The notes under the pieces: generated by a model
Databases searched by the model: none
What the model saw: only the letters and a program-made list of their open reading frames with translations
Told to the model about the DNA's origin: nothing
Translations under genes and position numbers: made by a program
Shown: positions 1 to 15,241 of the stretch, piece by piece
Layout of the letters: every line of letters starts with the position of its first letter
How positions within the stretch are numbered: position 1 is the stretch's first letter
Origin: Aliidiomarina maris
GTDB lineage: Bacteria; Pseudomonadota; Gammaproteobacteria; Enterobacterales; Alteromonadaceae
Direction of reading: 5' to 3'
DNA: 64,000 nt
Assembly: GCF_003987335.1 (NCBI RefSeq)
Contig: NZ_PIPK01000002.1
Span: 124,001-188,000 of the forward strand

Positions 1-103
1 GAAATCTGATCACCGCAATAGAGAGTAAATACGCCGTATTTACAGGCCTTCGCCTTGGTCAGCACCAATTTAATTTAGCGCAATGATAAACCTTTTGCTA
101 ACA
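1..103. other. Non-coding stretch at the window edge with a small hairpin
   Basis: I see no start codon with a ribosome binding site and no recognisable protein on either strand here. An 8-bp inverted repeat with a 3-nt loop (25-32 with 36-43) is followed by a weaker 4-bp one (44-47 with 52-55). These hairpins do not match the twin-hairpin family found next to the tuf genes. The stretch is probably intergenic DNA beyond the end of the tufA operon. Confidence 0.4.
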
Positions 104-128
104 AAAAGGCTCCCAATGGGAGCCTTTT
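104..128 (-). terminator. Intrinsic terminator of the rpsL-rpsG-fusA-tufA operon
   Basis: A perfect 11-bp stem (104-114 with 118-128) has a 3-nt loop and A/T-rich arms. On the minus strand the G+C-rich part is followed by four T residues, and because the arms are A and T it could act in both directions. It lies about 80 bp beyond the tufA stop. A near-identical hairpin follows tufB at 18058-18082. Confidence 0.8.
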
Positions 129-150
129 GAATATCTTGATTGGTGGTTGA

Positions 151-205
151 AGGGCAGGCTTCGCCTGCCGTTCAACATCGCTTGGCGGCAGGCGTAGCCT
201 GCCCT
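151..205. repeat. Twin-hairpin element A, downstream of tufA
   Basis: Two perfect 7-bp hairpins with 3-nt loops (153-159/163-169 and 187-193/197-203) share the stem GGCAGGC/GCCTGCC. They are separated by a 17-nt linker. The outer arms are also complementary, so an alternative long stem can form. The layout resembles REP/BIME-type elements. A near-identical copy follows tufB, a decayed one lies at 17822-17895, and a divergent one follows purA. Confidence 0.7.
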
Positions 206-210
206 ACCAA

Positions 211-1395
211 TTAATCTAAGATTTTAGATACAACGCCAGCGCCTACGGTACGGCCGCCTTCACGGATAGCGAAGCGTAAGCCGTCATCCATCGCGATTGG
301 TGCAATCAGTTCTACTACGAACTTGATGTTGTCACCAGGCATAACCATCTCTACGCCTTCTGGCAATTCTACTGCACCAGTTACGTCCGTAGTACGGAAG
401 TAGAACTGTGGACGGTAGCCTTTGAAGAATGGGGTATGACGACCACCTTCTTCTTTGCTCAGTACGTATACTTCTGCTTCGAACTTGGTATGCGGAGTGA
501 TTGAACCTGGCTTCGCCAATACTTGGCCACGCTGGATATCTTCACGCTTAGTACCACGCAACAATGCGCCGATGTTCTCACCTGCACGACCTTCGTCTAG
601 CAACTTACGGAACATCTCAACACCCGTTACGGTAGTCTTCGTAGTGTCTTTGATACCTACGATTTCTACTTCGTCACCAGTGTTTACAATACCGCGCTCA
701 ACACGGCCAGTTACTACGGTACCACGGCCTGAGATTGAGAATACGTCTTCGATTGGCATCAAGAATGGCTTGTCGATATCACGCTCTGGCTCTGGGATGT
801 ATGAATCCAAAGCTTCTGCCAATTCGATGATTTTCTTTTCCCACTCTTCTTCGCCTTCCAACGCTTTTAGCGCTGAACCTTGAATCACTGGCAAGTCGTC
901 ACCTGGGAAGTCGTACTCTGACAACAACTCACGTACTTCCATTTCTACCAGCTCTAACAACTCTTCGTCGTCTACCATGTCACACTTGTTCATGAATACA
1001 ACGATGAATGGTACGCCTACCTGACGTGACAACAAGATGTGCTCACGAGTCTGTGGCATTGGGCCGTCAGTCGCAGCTACTACTAAGATTGCGCCGTCCA
1101 TCTGTGCAGCACCAGTGATCATGTTTTTAACATAGTCAGCGTGGCCTGGGCAGTCTACGTGGGCATAGTGACGTGACGGAGTGTCATACTCAACGTGTGA
1201 GGTTGAGATAGTGATACCACGCTCACGCTCTTCTGGCGCGTTGTCGATTGATGCGAAGTCTTTTGCAGAACCACCGTAGGTTTTTGCCAATACCGTGGTG
1301 ATTGCAGCAGTCAAAGTAGTTTTACCGTGGTCAACGTGACCGATAGTACCAACGTTTACGTGCGGCTTGCTACGTTCAAATTTTGCTTTAGCCAT
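211..1395 (-). CDS. tufA: Elongation factor Tu, copy A
   Basis: EF-Tu is the GTPase that carries aminoacyl-tRNA to the ribosomal A site. The 394-residue protein has the normal bacterial length. It shows the P-loop GHVDHGKT at about 19-26, the switch motif DCPGH near 81 and the guanine-specificity motif NKCD near 136, followed by the two beta-barrel domains. The ATG follows an AAGGA ribosome site. It is the last gene of the rpsL-rpsG-fusA-tufA operon, and a hairpin lies in the 60-bp gap after fusA. The protein is identical to that of tufB at 18165-19349. The two genes differ at few DNA positions except in the first 90 or so coding bases, as expected from gene conversion. Confidence 0.99.
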   Translation of the reverse strand: MAKAKFERSKPHVNVGTIGHVDHGKTTLTAAITTVLAKTYGGSAKDFASIDNAPEERERGITISTSHVEYDTPSRHYAHVDCPGHADYVKNMITGAAQMDGAILVVAATDGPMPQTREHILLSRQVGVPFIVVFMNKCDMVDDEELLELVEMEVRELLSEYDFPGDDLPVIQGSALKALEGEEEWEKKIIELAEALDSYIPEPERDIDKPFLMPIEDVFSISGRGTVVTGRVERGIVNTGDEVEIVGIKDTTKTTVTGVEMFRKLLDEGRAGENIGALLRGTKREDIQRGQVLAKPGSITPHTKFEAEVYVLSKEEGGRHTPFFKGYRPQFYFRTTDVTGAVELPEGVEMVMPGDNIKFVVELIAPIAMDDGLRFAIREGGRTVGAGVVSKILD

Positions 1396-1424
1396 TGCTA
1401 TTTCCTTTAATTTTAAGTTTAAAG

Positions 1425-1443
1425 CCCGGCCCTAAGGACCGGG
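1425..1443 (-). other. fusA-tufA intercistronic hairpin
   Basis: An 8-bp G+C-rich inverted repeat (1425-1432 with 1436-1443, one G-U pair in the minus-strand RNA) with a 3-nt loop fills part of the gap between fusA and tufA. No T-run follows on the minus strand, so it is not a standard terminator. It may mark mRNA processing or help give separate control of tufA. That role is inference. Confidence 0.45.
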
Positions 1444-1455
1444 ACCAGACCTCAA

Positions 1456-3579
1456 CTAACCTTTGGTGTTACGAGCTGCAATAACAGCTTCTGCAACGTT
1501 GCTTGGTGCTTCAGCGTACTTCAGGAACTCCATTGAGTAAGAAGCACGGCCCTGCGTTTGTGAACGCAAGTCAGTCGCATAACCAAACATTTCCGCCAAT
1601 GGAACCTGTGCGTTAACCGCTTTCAGGCCACCTGGCGAGTCTTCCATACCTTCGATCATACCGCGACGACGGTTCAAGTCACCTACTACGTCACCCATGA
1701 AATCTTCAGGGGTAGTAACTTCAACTTTCATCATCGGCTCAAGAATCGCAGGGTTGGCTTGCAGGGCACCTTTTTTGAAACCCATGCTACCAGCGATTTT
1801 GAACGCCATTTCATTCGAGTCAACGTCGTGGTAAGAGCCGTCGAATAATGTCGCTTTAACACCCAATACTGGGAAGCCAGCTAATACACCATTCTGCATT
1901 TGCTCTTCGATACCTTTAGATACCGCAGGGATATACTCTTTTGGTACCACACCACCAACGATTTCGTTAACGAATTCGAATGTCGGTGCATCTTCGTCTT
2001 TCTCATCGATAGCCAACGGCTCGATACGTAACCAAACGTGACCGTACTGACCACGACCACCTGATTGACGTACGAACTTGCCTTCAACTTCAACTTTCTT
2101 ACGAATCGCTTCACGGTAAGCAACCTGAGGTTTACCTACGTTACACTCAACGTTGAATTCACGCTTCATACGGTCAACGATGATGTCCAGGTGAAGCTCA
2201 CCCATACCAGAAATGATAGTCTGACCAGACTCTTCGTCAGTTTTAACGCGGAATGAAGGATCTTCTGCGGCCAACTTACCTAAAGCTACGCCCATTTTTT
2301 CTTGGTCAGCTTTGGTTTTCGGCTCTACCGCAACAGAGATTACTGGCTCAGGGAATTCCATGCGCTCAAGGGTAATCTTGTTGTTGATGTCACACAAGGT
2401 GTCACCAGTAGTCACGTCTTTCAAGCCGATAGCAGCAGCGATGTCACCAGCGCGAACCTCTTTCAACTCTTCACGGTCGTTAGCGTGCATCTGAACGATA
2501 CGGCCAAAACGCTCTTTCTTGTGCTTCACTGGGTTATACACAGAGTCACCTGTGTTTACAACGCCTGAGTACACGCGGAAGAAGGTCAAAGTACCTACGA
2601 ACGGGTCAGTTGCGATTTTAAACGCCAACGCAGCGAAAGGCTCGTCGTCGCTTGACTTACGCACACCTTCAGACTCGTCGTCGTTAATACCAGTAATTGG
2701 CTTAACTTCAGTTGGTGAAGGTAGGTATTCAATAACCGCGTCCAACATCGCCTGAACACCTTTGTTCTTAAATGCAGAACCACACAAGGTCAGGATAATG
2801 TCGTTAGCCAAAGTACGCGCACGTAAACCCGCTTTGATTTCAGCTTCAGTCAACTCACCTTCTTCAAGGTATTTGTTCATCAGCTCGTCAGTCGCTTCAG
2901 CCGCTGCTTCAACTAATTCGTTGTGCAAGGTTTCTGCTTCGTCCATCAGGTCAGCTGGAATCGCATCATAGGTAAATGTCATACCCATGTCGTTTTCATT
3001 CCAGTTGATCGCCTTCATTTTAATCAGGTCGATAACGCCTTTAAATTCCTCTTCAGCGCCGATAGGCATCTGAATTGGAACTGCGTTCGCTTGTAGACGA
3101 GTTTTCATCTGGTTAACAACTGACAAGAAGTCAGCACCAGCACGGTCCATCTTGTTGACGAATACCATGCGCGGTACTTCATACTTGTTGGCCTGACGCC
3201 ACACAGTTTCAGTCTGTGGCTGAACACCAGAAGATGCACATAGCACTACTACTGCACCATCAAGAACACGCAATGAACGCTCAACTTCGATAGTGAAGTC
3301 AACGTGACCAGGGGTGTCGATGATGTTGATACGGTGCTCAGGGAATTGTTTGTCCATACCTGGCCAGAAGCTGGTTACAGCAGCTGAGGTGATTGTAATA
3401 CCACGCTCCTGTTCCTGTGCCATCCAGTCAGTCGTCGCCGCACCGTCATGTACTTCACCCAGCTTGTGAGACAAGCCAGTATAGAATAATACACGCTCGG
3501 TAGTCGTCGTCTTGCCTGCGTCTACGTGAGCAACGATACCGATATTACGATAGCGTTCGATAGAAGTTTTTCTTGCCAC
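1456..3579 (-). CDS. fusA: Elongation factor G
   Basis: EF-G is the GTPase that drives translocation and, with ribosome recycling factor, splits ribosomes. The 707-residue length is typical. The P-loop AHVDAGKT lies at 17-24, DTPGH near 89 and NKMD near 143. Domains II-V follow, including the conserved GGRGQYGHV stretch of domain IV. The start codon is GTG, with an AGAGGA ribosome site about nine bases upstream. It sits 33 bp downstream of rpsG and 60 bp upstream of tufA, the classical str-operon order. This is a standard EF-G, with no sign of a divergent paralogue. Confidence 0.99.
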   Translation of the reverse strand: MARKTSIERYRNIGIVAHVDAGKTTTTERVLFYTGLSHKLGEVHDGAATTDWMAQEQERGITITSAAVTSFWPGMDKQFPEHRINIIDTPGHVDFTIEVERSLRVLDGAVVVLCASSGVQPQTETVWRQANKYEVPRMVFVNKMDRAGADFLSVVNQMKTRLQANAVPIQMPIGAEEEFKGVIDLIKMKAINWNENDMGMTFTYDAIPADLMDEAETLHNELVEAAAEATDELMNKYLEEGELTEAEIKAGLRARTLANDIILTLCGSAFKNKGVQAMLDAVIEYLPSPTEVKPITGINDDESEGVRKSSDDEPFAALAFKIATDPFVGTLTFFRVYSGVVNTGDSVYNPVKHKKERFGRIVQMHANDREELKEVRAGDIAAAIGLKDVTTGDTLCDINNKITLERMEFPEPVISVAVEPKTKADQEKMGVALGKLAAEDPSFRVKTDEESGQTIISGMGELHLDIIVDRMKREFNVECNVGKPQVAYREAIRKKVEVEGKFVRQSGGRGQYGHVWLRIEPLAIDEKDEDAPTFEFVNEIVGGVVPKEYIPAVSKGIEEQMQNGVLAGFPVLGVKATLFDGSYHDVDSNEMAFKIAGSMGFKKGALQANPAILEPMMKVEVTTPEDFMGDVVGDLNRRRGMIEGMEDSPGGLKAVNAQVPLAEMFGYATDLRSQTQGRASYSMEFLKYAEAPSNVAEAVIAARNTKG

Positions 3580-3612
3580 TTTAATATCCTCTTAATTGAG
3601 ATTGGGCGTGAA

Positions 3613-4083
3613 TTACCAGCGATAGTGAGCGAATGCTTTGTTCGCGTCAGCCATACGGTGAACGTCTTCACGTTTCTTAACCGCAGAACCTTTGTTCTGA
3701 GAGGCATCTAACATTTCGCCAGCCAGGCGTTGAGCCATAGACTTCTCACCACGTGAACGAGCTGCGTCAACCATCCAGCGCATTGCCAGCGTGTTACGAC
3801 GCACTGGGCGAACTTCTACTGGTACTTGGTAAGTTGAGCCACCTACGCGACGTGACTTAACCTCGACACTTGGACGGATGTTGTCTAAAGCTTCTTCGAA
3901 CACTGATAAGTGATCTTTGCCCGCTTTTTCAGCAACGATGTCTAGTGCACCATAGATAATTCTTTCAGCGACTGATTTCTTGCCATCAACCATGACAATA
4001 TTGATAAATTTCGCCAACAACTCTGATCCGAACTTAGGGTCCGGAAGGATTTTACGTTGGCCGACTACGCGTCTTCTTGGCAT
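3613..4083 (-). CDS. rpsG: 30S ribosomal protein S7
   Basis: S7 starts assembly of the 30S head by binding 16S rRNA and contacts E-site tRNA. The 156 residues begin MPRRR and contain the conserved [10 protein letters not shown] and MVDGKK motifs of the family. A GGAGA ribosome site precedes the ATG. The gene follows rpsL by 79 bp and precedes fusA by 33 bp. In E. coli S7 is the translational repressor of this operon and acts at the rpsL-rpsG junction. The 79-bp gap leaves room for such a site, but I did not establish its fold. Confidence 0.98.
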   Translation of the reverse strand: MPRRRVVGQRKILPDPKFGSELLAKFINIVMVDGKKSVAERIIYGALDIVAEKAGKDHLSVFEEALDNIRPSVEVKSRRVGGSTYQVPVEVRPVRRNTLAMRWMVDAARSRGEKSMAQRLAGEMLDASQNKGSAVKKREDVHRMADANKAFAHYRW

Positions 4084-4162
4084 CTTAATTCTCCGATGTC
4101 TTCAGGGATTACCCAAAACAAAATGTATTTAAAAGTTTGGCCTTACTAGAAACGGAGAACCG

Positions 4163-4552
<390 letters not shown>

Positions 4553-4683
4553 TCAGTACTTTTACTAAAACAACACAAAGCGCCCGAGTGTCTATTCACC
4601 CAAGCGCGACTTTGGTTTTCAATGGTTTCAGTCGCTAAACGAACCATATATTCCAAACTGTTCCCCATTAAGGGAGGCCGAAT

Positions 4684-4710
4684 TTTATAGGTCACAGATT
4701 AACCTGTCAA
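4684..4710 (-). promoter_or_regulatory. Candidate sigma-70 promoter of the str operon
   Basis: On the minus strand a perfect -35 hexamer TTGACA (4705-4710) is followed after 15 bp by TATAAA (4684-4689). A G+C-rich stretch follows, of the kind seen at stringently controlled ribosomal promoters. The spacer is shorter than the ideal 17 bp, although a one-base shift of the -10 gives 16. It lies about 150 bp upstream of rpsL and downstream of the rpoC terminator. Confidence 0.65.
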
Positions 4711-4757
4711 CCTGATCCCGTGATCTATGTTGCGTTGGCCCGACAACAACAACCAAC

Positions 4758-4783
4758 AAAAAAGGCCCCGCAGGGCCTTTTTT
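4758..4783 (-). terminator. Intrinsic terminator after rpoBC
   Basis: A 5-bp G+C stem (4764-4768 with 4773-4777) with a 4-nt loop is extended by flanking runs of six A and six T. It lies 15 bp beyond the rpoC stop codon. It separates the rpl-rpo transcription unit from the rpsL promoter. Confidence 0.85.
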
Positions 4784-4797
4784 AAACAACAGAACGG

Positions 4798-7700
4798 TTA
4801 GTCGTTGCTGTCGCTTTCGTTCAATGCATCTGACAGCGCTTGTTCCGCTTCTTCTGCACTCACTGTGGTTTGCTGGTTCGCTTGCATCGACGCCGCACGC
4901 TTGCGCGCGCGCTCTTGATGGTAAGCGTAACCCGTACCCGCAGGGATCAAACGGCCAACGATAACGTTTTCTTTCAGGCCTTGCAGGCTGTCTTCTTTAC
5001 CCTGTACCGCAGCTTCGGTCAATACGCGCGTCGTTTCCTGGAACGATGCGGCTGAAATGAACGATTCTGTAGACAGTGACGCTTTGGTAATACCAAGCAA
5101 CTGACGCTCGAACAGCGCAGGCATTTTGCCTTCCGCTTCTAGCTGACGGTTTGCTTCAATCACCGCAGACACTTCAACCTGTTCACCTTCCAGGAAGCCT
5201 GAATCGCCTGGCTTCAAGATCATCGCCTTACGCAGCATCTGACGCACGATGGCTTCAATGTGCTTATCGTTAATCTTAACGCCCTGTAAGCGGTAAACTT
5301 CCTGTACTTCGTTGGTGATGTAGTTAGCGACCGCAGACACACCACGTAAACGTAAGATGTCATGTGGCGCTTCTGGACCGTCAGCGATTACTTCACCACG
5401 GCTCACTTGGTCACCTTCAAACACGTTCAACTGACGCCACTTAGGAATCATCTCTTCGTAATGATCGCCACCTTCAGCAGGGGTAATCATTAAGCGACGC
5501 TTACCTTTGGTCTCTTTACCGAACGAAACAGTACCTGTGATTTCAGCAAGGATAGCTGGCTCTTTTGGCTTACGCGCTTCGAACAAGTCGGCAACACGCG
5601 GTAGACCACCGGTAATATCACGGGTCTTCGAACCTTCTTGCGGAATACGCGCAAGCGTATCACCACTACCTACTTGAGCACCGTCCGCCAAGCTGACGAT
5701 AGCGCCACCCGGTAGGAAGTACTGTGCAGGCATGTCGGTACCAGCGATATTCACGTCATCACCGTTCGCATCAACCAATTTAACCGCTGGGCGCATGTCT
5801 TTACCGGCACTGGTACGTTGACCAGTTTCCAAAATAACATAGCTGCTCAAGCCAGTCAGTTCGTCGGTTTGAGTCATCATCGTAACGCCGTCAACCATGT
5901 CGACAAACTTAATCTTACCTTGTACTTCGGTAATGATTGGGTGCGTATGCGGGTCCCAGTTGGCCACTACTTCGCCACCTGCAACTGCTGCGCCGTCACC
6001 TTTCTTCAAGATCGCACCGTAAGGCACTTTATAGCGCTCACGCTCACGACCAAACTCGTCGATTAGGGTTAATTCCGCTGAACGCGAGGTAATCACCAAA
6101 TGGCTGTCGCTGTTCTCAACGCTCTTCACGTTGTGTAGCTTCAACTTACCTGGGTTTTTAACCTGAATGCTGTTCTCAGCTGACGCACGCGATGCGGCAC
6201 CACCGATGTGGAACGTCCGCATGGTTAACTGGGTACCTGGCTCACCGATAGACTGGGCAGCGATAACACCAACTGCTTCACCTTCGTTAACCAAGTGACC
6301 GCGTGCCAAGTCACGACCGTAACAGTTCGCACATACACCACGTAATGAATCACAGGTAATGATAGAGCGTACTTTTACTTCGTCGACTGAGTTGGCTTCT
6401 AAAATGTCACACCACTTCTCGTCTAACAAGGTGTTGCGCGGAATCAGAACGTCGTCAGAACCCGGCACTAATACGTCGTCACATACCACACGACCCAATA
6501 CACGCTCGCGCAGAGGTTCTACCACGTCGCCACCTTCGATCAGCGGCTTAACGAACAGACCTTCTTGCGTACCACAATCAGCTTCAGTGATAACCAAGTC
6601 TTGTGCCACGTCAACCAAACGACGGGTCAAGTAACCTGAGTTCGCAGTTTTCAATGCCGTATCGGCCAAACCTTTACGCGCACCGTGGGTCGAGATGAAG
6701 TACTGAAGTACGTTCAAACCTTCACGGAAGTTAGCCACGATAGGTGTTTCGATGATTGAGCCATCTGGCTTCGCCATCAAACCACGCATACCTGCTAACT
6801 GACGGATCTGTGCGGGGCTACCACGAGCGCCCGAGTCGGCCATCATAAAGACTGAGTTGAAGGCCATCTGCTCTTCTTGCTCGCCTTTCGCGTTGGTAAC
6901 CGTCTCTTTAGACAGGTTTTCCATCATCGCTTTCGAGACTTTCTCGTTCGCGGTTGACCAGATATCGATGACCTTGTTGTACTTCTCACCTGCGGTTACC
7001 AAACCCTGCTCGAACTGCGCTTGGATTTCTGCAACTTCGGCTTCTGCACCTTCGATCAGCTCTTTCTTAGCCGCTGGAATTTCCATGTCGTTGATACCAA
7101 CCGACGTACCAGAGACCATCGCATAATGGAAACCGGTGTACATCAATTGGTCAGCGAATACGACGGTATCTTTCAAACCGCAATCACGGTAACAGCTGTT
7201 CAGCAACGCTGAAATTTGCTTCTTACCCATGTTCTGGTTGATGCTGCTATAGCTAATGCCTTTTGGCAAAATCAATGACAACAGGGCACGACCTACGGTG
7301 GTGTCGATCACGTGGGTGTACTCAGTGACCACGCCGTCTTCGTCACGCTCAACGTCGTTAATACGTACTTTCACTTTAGCATGCAAGCTAGCCTGGCCCG
7401 TGCGATACGCTTTCTCTGCTTCCGCAGGGCTCTTGAACATCATGCCCTCGCCTTTCGCATTGATCGCTTCACGGGTCATGTAGTACACACCCAATACAAC
7501 GTCCTGTGAAGGTACGATAATCGGGTCGCCGCTGGCAGGTGACAAGATGTTGTTGGTCGACATCATCAACGCACGTGCTTCCATTTGCGCTTCAAGCGTC
7601 AAAGGAAGGTGAACCGCCATTTGGTCACCGTCGAAGTCAGCGTTATAGGCCGCACACACTAGTGGGTGCAACTGAATCGCTTTACCTTCGATCAACACAG

Positions 7701-9015
7701 GTTCAAACGCTTGGATACCCAAACGGTGAAGCGTTGGTGCACGGTTCAACAATACAGGGTGTTCACGAATGACTTCGTCTAACACGTCCCATACTTCTGG
7801 AATTTCGCGCTCAACCATTTTCTTTGCAGCTTTGATAGTCGTGGCTAAACCGCGACCTTCTAACTTGCCATAGATAAACGGTTTGAATAGCTCAAGTGCC
7901 ATTTTCTTCGGTAAACCACACTGGTGTAAGCGCAGCTTAGGACCTACGGTAATCACCGAACGACCTGAGTAGTCAACCCGCTTACCCAATAGGTTTTGAC
8001 GGAAACGACCTTGCTTACCTTTGATCATGTCAGCCAGTGACTTCAAAGGACGCTTGTTTGAACCAGTGATAGCACGACCACGACGACCGTTGTCTAACAG
8101 GGCGTCTACCGCTTCTTGTAACATACGTTTTTCGTTGCGCACGATAATGTCTGGCGCAGCAAGGTCTAAAAGACGCTTCAAACGGTTGTTACGGTTAATC
8201 ACACGACGGTATAAGTCGTTCAAATCTGAGGTTGCGAAACGGCCACCGTCCAATGGTACCAACGGACGCAAATCCGGTGGTAATACTGGCAATACTTGTA
8301 GGATCATCCACTCTGGCTTGTTGCCAGACTGCTCAAATGACTCTAACAATTTCAAACGCTTAGAAATTTTCTTACGCTTGGTTTCAGAATTCGTTTCTGG
8401 TAGCTCTTCACGCAGCATTTTGATCTGCTCAGGCATGTTGACCTGACGCAGCATGTGCAATACCGCTTCCGCACCCATTTTCGCTTCGAACTCGTCGCCG
8501 TGCTCTTCTAACGCATCCAGGTAGTCTTCTTCGCCTAACAATGAACCCACTTCCAGCGAGGTCATGCCAGCGTCAATCACTACGTAGCTTTCGAAGTACA
8601 ATACGCGCTCGATATCACGTAATGTCATGTCCAGCATTAAGCCGATACGTGACGGTAATGACTTCAAGAACCAAATGTGTGCAACCGGGCTAGCGAGTTC
8701 AATGTGACCCATGCGCTCACGACGCACTTTAGTCAGCGTCACTTCAACGCCACACTTCTCACAAATCACGCCACGGTGCTTCAAGCGCTTGTACTTACCG
8801 CACAAACACTCATAGTCTTTTACCGGACCAAAAATACGCGCACAGAACAAACCGTCACGCTCTGGCTTGAAGGTACGGTAGTTAATGGTTTCCGGCTTTT
8901 TAACCTCACCATATGACCAGCTACGAACCTGGTCTGGCGACGCCAGACCAATGCGGATTCCATCAAACTCATCCGCTTGGTTAGCTGGTTTCAGAAACTT
9001 TAATAAATCTTTCAC
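4798..9015 (-). CDS. rpoC: RNA polymerase subunit beta'
   Basis: Beta' carries the catalytic magnesium site of RNA polymerase. Its 1405 residues match the enterobacterial length. The N-terminal zinc-binding cysteines (CLCG...CEKCG, about 70-90) are present. The catalytic NADFDGDQM lies near 458-466, and the second zinc site [11 protein letters not shown] is in the last third. The start is GTG, chosen because GGAGAAGAAGC precedes it and the protein then opens with the canonical MKDLLKF. The gene follows rpoB by 82 bp, and that gap holds a strong hairpin. Confidence 0.99.
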   Translation of the reverse strand: MKDLLKFLKPANQADEFDGIRIGLASPDQVRSWSYGEVKKPETINYRTFKPERDGLFCARIFGPVKDYECLCGKYKRLKHRGVICEKCGVEVTLTKVRRERMGHIELASPVAHIWFLKSLPSRIGLMLDMTLRDIERVLYFESYVVIDAGMTSLEVGSLLGEEDYLDALEEHGDEFEAKMGAEAVLHMLRQVNMPEQIKMLREELPETNSETKRKKISKRLKLLESFEQSGNKPEWMILQVLPVLPPDLRPLVPLDGGRFATSDLNDLYRRVINRNNRLKRLLDLAAPDIIVRNEKRMLQEAVDALLDNGRRGRAITGSNKRPLKSLADMIKGKQGRFRQNLLGKRVDYSGRSVITVGPKLRLHQCGLPKKMALELFKPFIYGKLEGRGLATTIKAAKKMVEREIPEVWDVLDEVIREHPVLLNRAPTLHRLGIQAFEPVLIEGKAIQLHPLVCAAYNADFDGDQMAVHLPLTLEAQMEARALMMSTNNILSPASGDPIIVPSQDVVLGVYYMTREAINAKGEGMMFKSPAEAEKAYRTGQASLHAKVKVRINDVERDEDGVVTEYTHVIDTTVGRALLSLILPKGISYSSINQNMGKKQISALLNSCYRDCGLKDTVVFADQLMYTGFHYAMVSGTSVGINDMEIPAAKKELIEGAEAEVAEIQAQFEQGLVTAGEKYNKVIDIWSTANEKVSKAMMENLSKETVTNAKGEQEEQMAFNSVFMMADSGARGSPAQIRQLAGMRGLMAKPDGSIIETPIVANFREGLNVLQYFISTHGARKGLADTALKTANSGYLTRRLVDVAQDLVITEADCGTQEGLFVKPLIEGGDVVEPLRERVLGRVVCDDVLVPGSDDVLIPRNTLLDEKWCDILEANSVDEVKVRSIITCDSLRGVCANCYGRDLARGHLVNEGEAVGVIAAQSIGEPGTQLTMRTFHIGGAASRASAENSIQVKNPGKLKLHNVKSVENSDSHLVITSRSAELTLIDEFGRERERYKVPYGAILKKGDGAAVAGGEVVANWDPHTHPIITEVQGKIKFVDMVDGVTMMTQTDELTGLSSYVILETGQRTSAGKDMRPAVKLVDANGDDVNIAGTDMPAQYFLPGGAIVSLADGAQVGSGDTLARIPQEGSKTRDITGGLPRVADLFEARKPKEPAILAEITGTVSFGKETKGKRRLMITPAEGGDHYEEMIPKWRQLNVFEGDQVSRGEVIADGPEAPHDILRLRGVSAVANYITNEVQEVYRLQGVKINDKHIEAIVRQMLRKAMILKPGDSGFLEGEQVEVSAVIEANRQLEAEGKMPALFERQLLGITKASLSTESFISAASFQETTRVLTEAAVQGKEDSLQGLKENVIVGRLIPAGTGYAYHQERARKRAASMQANQQTTVSAEEAEQALSDALNESDSND

Positions 9016-9045
9016 GCTTCTTCTCCTGTCGGAGTTAAACCTTCG

Positions 9046-9065
9046 GGGAGCCGCAAGCGGCTCCC
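9046..9065 (-). other. rpoB-rpoC intercistronic hairpin
   Basis: A perfect 9-bp inverted repeat (9046-9054 with 9057-9065), with GGGAGCCGC as the first arm, is separated by only two bases. In RNA this would form a hairpin with a slightly larger loop. No T-run follows on the minus strand, so termination is unlikely. It ends about 30 bp before the rpoC start and may act in mRNA stability or processing. Confidence 0.5.
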
Positions 9066-9097
9066 GCCTCAGATGCCATGGCTAACGCCGTGACGGC

Positions 9098-13126
<4,029 letters not shown>

Positions 13127-13200
13127 GGGGTTCCTCAGCTAGCTGATTTCTGACCCTAACTGCCAAACTGCGTGGCAGCTACTACTACAGTTTTCATCCT

Positions 13201-13238
13201 GATGCATCCAAAACTATAGTGGAAAAACAGATGCATCC
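13201..13238 (-). other. Inverted repeat in the rplL-rpoB gap
   Basis: The 8-bp palindrome GATGCATC occurs twice, at 13201-13208 and 13231-13238, so the two copies can pair across a 22-nt loop in the transcript. It lies between the attenuator-like hairpin and rpoB. In E. coli the equivalent gap contains an RNase III processing site. A similar role here is a guess from position. Confidence 0.35.
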
Positions 13239-13247
13239 TCTTTAGCG

Positions 13248-13280
13248 CAAAAAGGCTGGTGACTAAAAAGTCACCAGCCT
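13248..13280 (-). terminator. rplL-rpoB attenuator hairpin
   Basis: A perfect 12-bp stem (13253-13264 with 13269-13280) with a 4-nt loop is followed on the minus strand by a run of five T. It lies just beyond the rplL stop and upstream of rpoB. Position and form match the partial terminator known in this gap in E. coli, which lowers rpoBC expression relative to the ribosomal proteins. Since rpoBC has no other obvious promoter here, leaky termination is the likely mode. Confidence 0.8.
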
Positions 13281-13312
13281 GAGCCCTAAAAAGGCCTTAA
13301 TGCAAACAGAAC

Positions 13313-13687
13313 TTACTTAAGTTCAACTTCTGCACCAGCTTCTTCAAGCTGCTTCTTCAGCTCTTCAGCGTCTGCCTTAGCAATGCCTTCTTTAACTGCT
13401 ACTGGAGCAGACTCAACCATAGCTTTAGCTTCTTTCAAGCCTAGGCCAGTTGCGCCACGTACTGCTTTGATAGCAGCAACTTTGTTAGCACCAGCGGCTT
13501 TCAGGATTACGTCAAATTCAGTTTGCTCTTCTTCAGCAGCAGCGCCGCCAGCAGCAGGAGCAGCAACTGCAACAGCAGCAGATGCGTCAACACCGAATTT
13601 TTCTTCAGCAGCTTCGATCAATTCAACCAGTTCCATTACTGGCATTTCAGCGATCGCGTTTAAAATATCTTCTTTAGTCAGAGCCAT
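13313..13687 (-). CDS. rplL: 50S ribosomal protein L7/L12
   Basis: L7/L12 forms the flexible stalk that recruits translation GTPases. The 124 residues show the N-terminal dimerisation helix region (1-35) and an Ala/Glu-rich hinge (about 38-56). The C-terminal domain holds the conserved [20 protein letters not shown] and [12 protein letters not shown] segments. The acidic, alanine-rich composition is normal for the family. It follows rplJ by 54 bp and precedes the attenuator, the rplJL-rpoBC order of E. coli. Confidence 0.98.
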   Translation of the reverse strand: MALTKEDILNAIAEMPVMELVELIEAAEEKFGVDASAAVAVAAPAAGGAAAEEEQTEFDVILKAAGANKVAAIKAVRGATGLGLKEAKAMVESAPVAVKEGIAKADAEELKKQLEEAGAEVELK

Positions 13688-13741
13688 GTCTCTAAACTCC
13701 TGGGATTATGAATGTAAATTCGATTAAAAAATAAATGTCGC

Positions 13742-14260
13742 TTATTTAGCGTCTTTGATTGCACCCAAAACGCGGACAAACTTAGTAGGTACTTCATTGA
13801 TAGTACGAACAAATTTGGTAACCGGCGCTTTGAAGGTGGCAAGCAATTTCGCCAATGCTTCGTCGCGAGTCGGAAGTGACGCTACAGCGTCCAGTTTTTC
13901 TGGACCCATCAGACCGTTACCGATCGATAGCGCAGTCACTTGCAGGTTTTTGTTCTCTTTAGCGAAGTCTTTGAACAAGCGAGCAGCGCCGCCTGGAGCG
14001 TCCAAAGAAAAACCGTAGAGAAGTGGACCTTTAAGTGCCTCGTCCATGTCAGCAAACTGTGTACCTTCAAAAGCACGCTTAGCTAAAGTGTTACGTACGA
14101 CTTGTACGTGAACGCCTTGCTTACGAGCTTCGGTACGAAGTTTGGTCATGTCCGCAACTTCGATTCCACGATACTCAGCAACAGCGACGGATAGTGCCTT
14201 AGAAGCGACTTCGTTAACGTCCTTAACGATCGCCTTTTTTGCATCTAAACCTAGTGCCAC
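13742..14260 (-). CDS. rplJ: 50S ribosomal protein L10
   Basis: L10 anchors the L7/L12 dimers to 23S rRNA and, as the L10-L12 complex, represses its own mRNA. I place the start at the GTG at 14260, giving 172 residues. A GAGG ribosome site lies about seven bases upstream, and the product then begins (M)[11 protein letters not shown] like other L10 proteins. An in-frame GTG at 14269 would overlap that ribosome site. The RNA-binding N-terminal segment and the C-terminal helix for L12 are both present. A 269-bp leader with an L10-binding fold precedes it. Confidence 0.96.
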   Translation of the reverse strand: MALGLDAKKAIVKDVNEVASKALSVAVAEYRGIEVADMTKLRTEARKQGVHVQVVRNTLAKRAFEGTQFADMDEALKGPLLYGFSLDAPGGAARLFKDFAKENKNLQVTALSIGNGLMGPEKLDAVASLPTRDEALAKLLATFKAPVTKFVRTINEVPTKFVRVLGAIKDAK

Positions 14261-14284
14261 TAGTATCACCTCGTTAATAAAAGA

Positions 14285-14475
14285 GTTTGGTCAAGCCGCC
14301 CTCTTATCGTTACAAGTTGGTGGCGTTGGTTACCCGCTACCACCCCTTTGTCACGGTGAATCTCTCCCAGAGAGTCTGAGTCGGATGTCACCATCTGCGC
14401 AGGCCCCATTCAAATGAACGAAGATTAAGCCCTCACCTCCCGATGTGAGCACCTGCGGTCTTGGATGAGAGCCGC
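14285..14475 (-). promoter_or_regulatory. L10 autoregulatory leader
   Basis: The minus-strand leader contains the conserved arms of the ribosomal L10 leader family (Rfam RF00557, recognised from memory). CCGCAGGTGCT lies near 14450-14460, an internal GCTTAAT loop follows, and CCTGCGCAGATGGTGAC lies near 14383-14399. Together these form the kink-turn region bound by the L10-L12 complex. Such leaders let excess L10 block translation of rplJ-rplL. The ends given are approximate. Confidence 0.8.
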
Positions 14476-14504
14476 ATCATAATGAGAGGCAACTCCAACC
14501 CTAA
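14476..14504 (-). promoter_or_regulatory. Candidate promoter for rplJL-rpoBC
   Basis: On the minus strand TATGAT (14476-14481) lies 17 bp after a weak -35, TTAGGG (14499-14504). It sits just downstream of the rplA stop and upstream of the L10 leader, where the E. coli L10 promoter lies. The -35 match is poor, so read-through from the rplK promoter may carry much of the expression. Confidence 0.4.
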
Positions 14505-14538
14505 AACCTTGATTGCTTACCTAAGTAAGCGAACCAAC

Positions 14539-15237
14539 TTACGCTTTATCAGCTAAAGTGCTTTGGTCTACACGAACGCCTGCGCCCATAGTGGTCGACA
14601 AGCTAACACGCTTAACAAACGCGCCTTTCGCAGAAGATGGCTTGGCTTTCTTCAAAGCACCAAGCAATGCTTCTAAGTTTTCTTTCAATTTGTCGTTGTC
14701 GAAATCAACACGACCGATAGTGCAGTGAATGATACCATTCTTGTCGTTACGATAACGTACCTGACCAGCTTTTGCATTTTTAACTGCAGTCGCAACGTCT
14801 GGCGTTACAGTACCAGTCTTAGGGTTAGGCATCAGGCCACGTGGACCTAAGATTTGACCTAATTGGCCGACCACACGCATTGCGTCAGGAGAAGCGATAA
14901 CAACGTCAAAGTTCATTTCGCCTTTCTTAACTTGCTCAGCTAAGTCTTCCATGCCAACTAAATCAGCACCTGCTTCTTTCGCTTTCTCAACGTTAGCGCC
15001 AGAAGTAAATACTGCAACGCGAACGTCACGACCAGTACCGTTAGGTAGTACAGTTGCACCACGAACGTTTTGGTCAGATTTACGTGCATCGATACCCAAG
15101 TTAACTGAAACGTCTACACTTTCAGTAAACTTGGCTGTTGCTAATTCTTTTAACAAAGTCAGTGCTTCGTTAACATCATAATCACGAGCTTCAACTTTCT
15201 CGCGAATGGTACGCATACGCTTAGTTAGTTTTGCCAT
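14539..15237 (-). CDS. rplA: 50S ribosomal protein L1
   Basis: L1 forms the mobile stalk near the E site and represses the rplKA mRNA in E. coli. The 232 residues fit the family. The signature region with [14 protein letters not shown] is clear in the middle, and the two-domain pattern is intact. It starts four bases after the rplK stop codon, so the two genes are almost certainly translated together. It ends upstream of the candidate rplJ promoter. Confidence 0.98.
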   Translation of the reverse strand: MAKLTKRMRTIREKVEARDYDVNEALTLLKELATAKFTESVDVSVNLGIDARKSDQNVRGATVLPNGTGRDVRVAVFTSGANVEKAKEAGADLVGMEDLAEQVKKGEMNFDVVIASPDAMRVVGQLGQILGPRGLMPNPKTGTVTPDVATAVKNAKAGQVRYRNDKNGIIHCTIGRVDFDNDKLKENLEALLGALKKAKPSSAKGAFVKRVSLSTTMGAGVRVDQSTLADKA

Positions 15238-15241
15238 TGCA

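Noticed and set aside
455..883. Plus-strand frame of 142 codons inside tufA (and the same in tufB)
   Set aside because: It is an antisense shadow of a highly biased gene. It occurs in both copies only because the genes are duplicates.
13383..13727. Plus-strand frame of 114 codons opposite rplL
   Set aside because: It is the mirror of an Ala-rich gene, with Ala/Ser/Thr-rich composition and no ribosome site.
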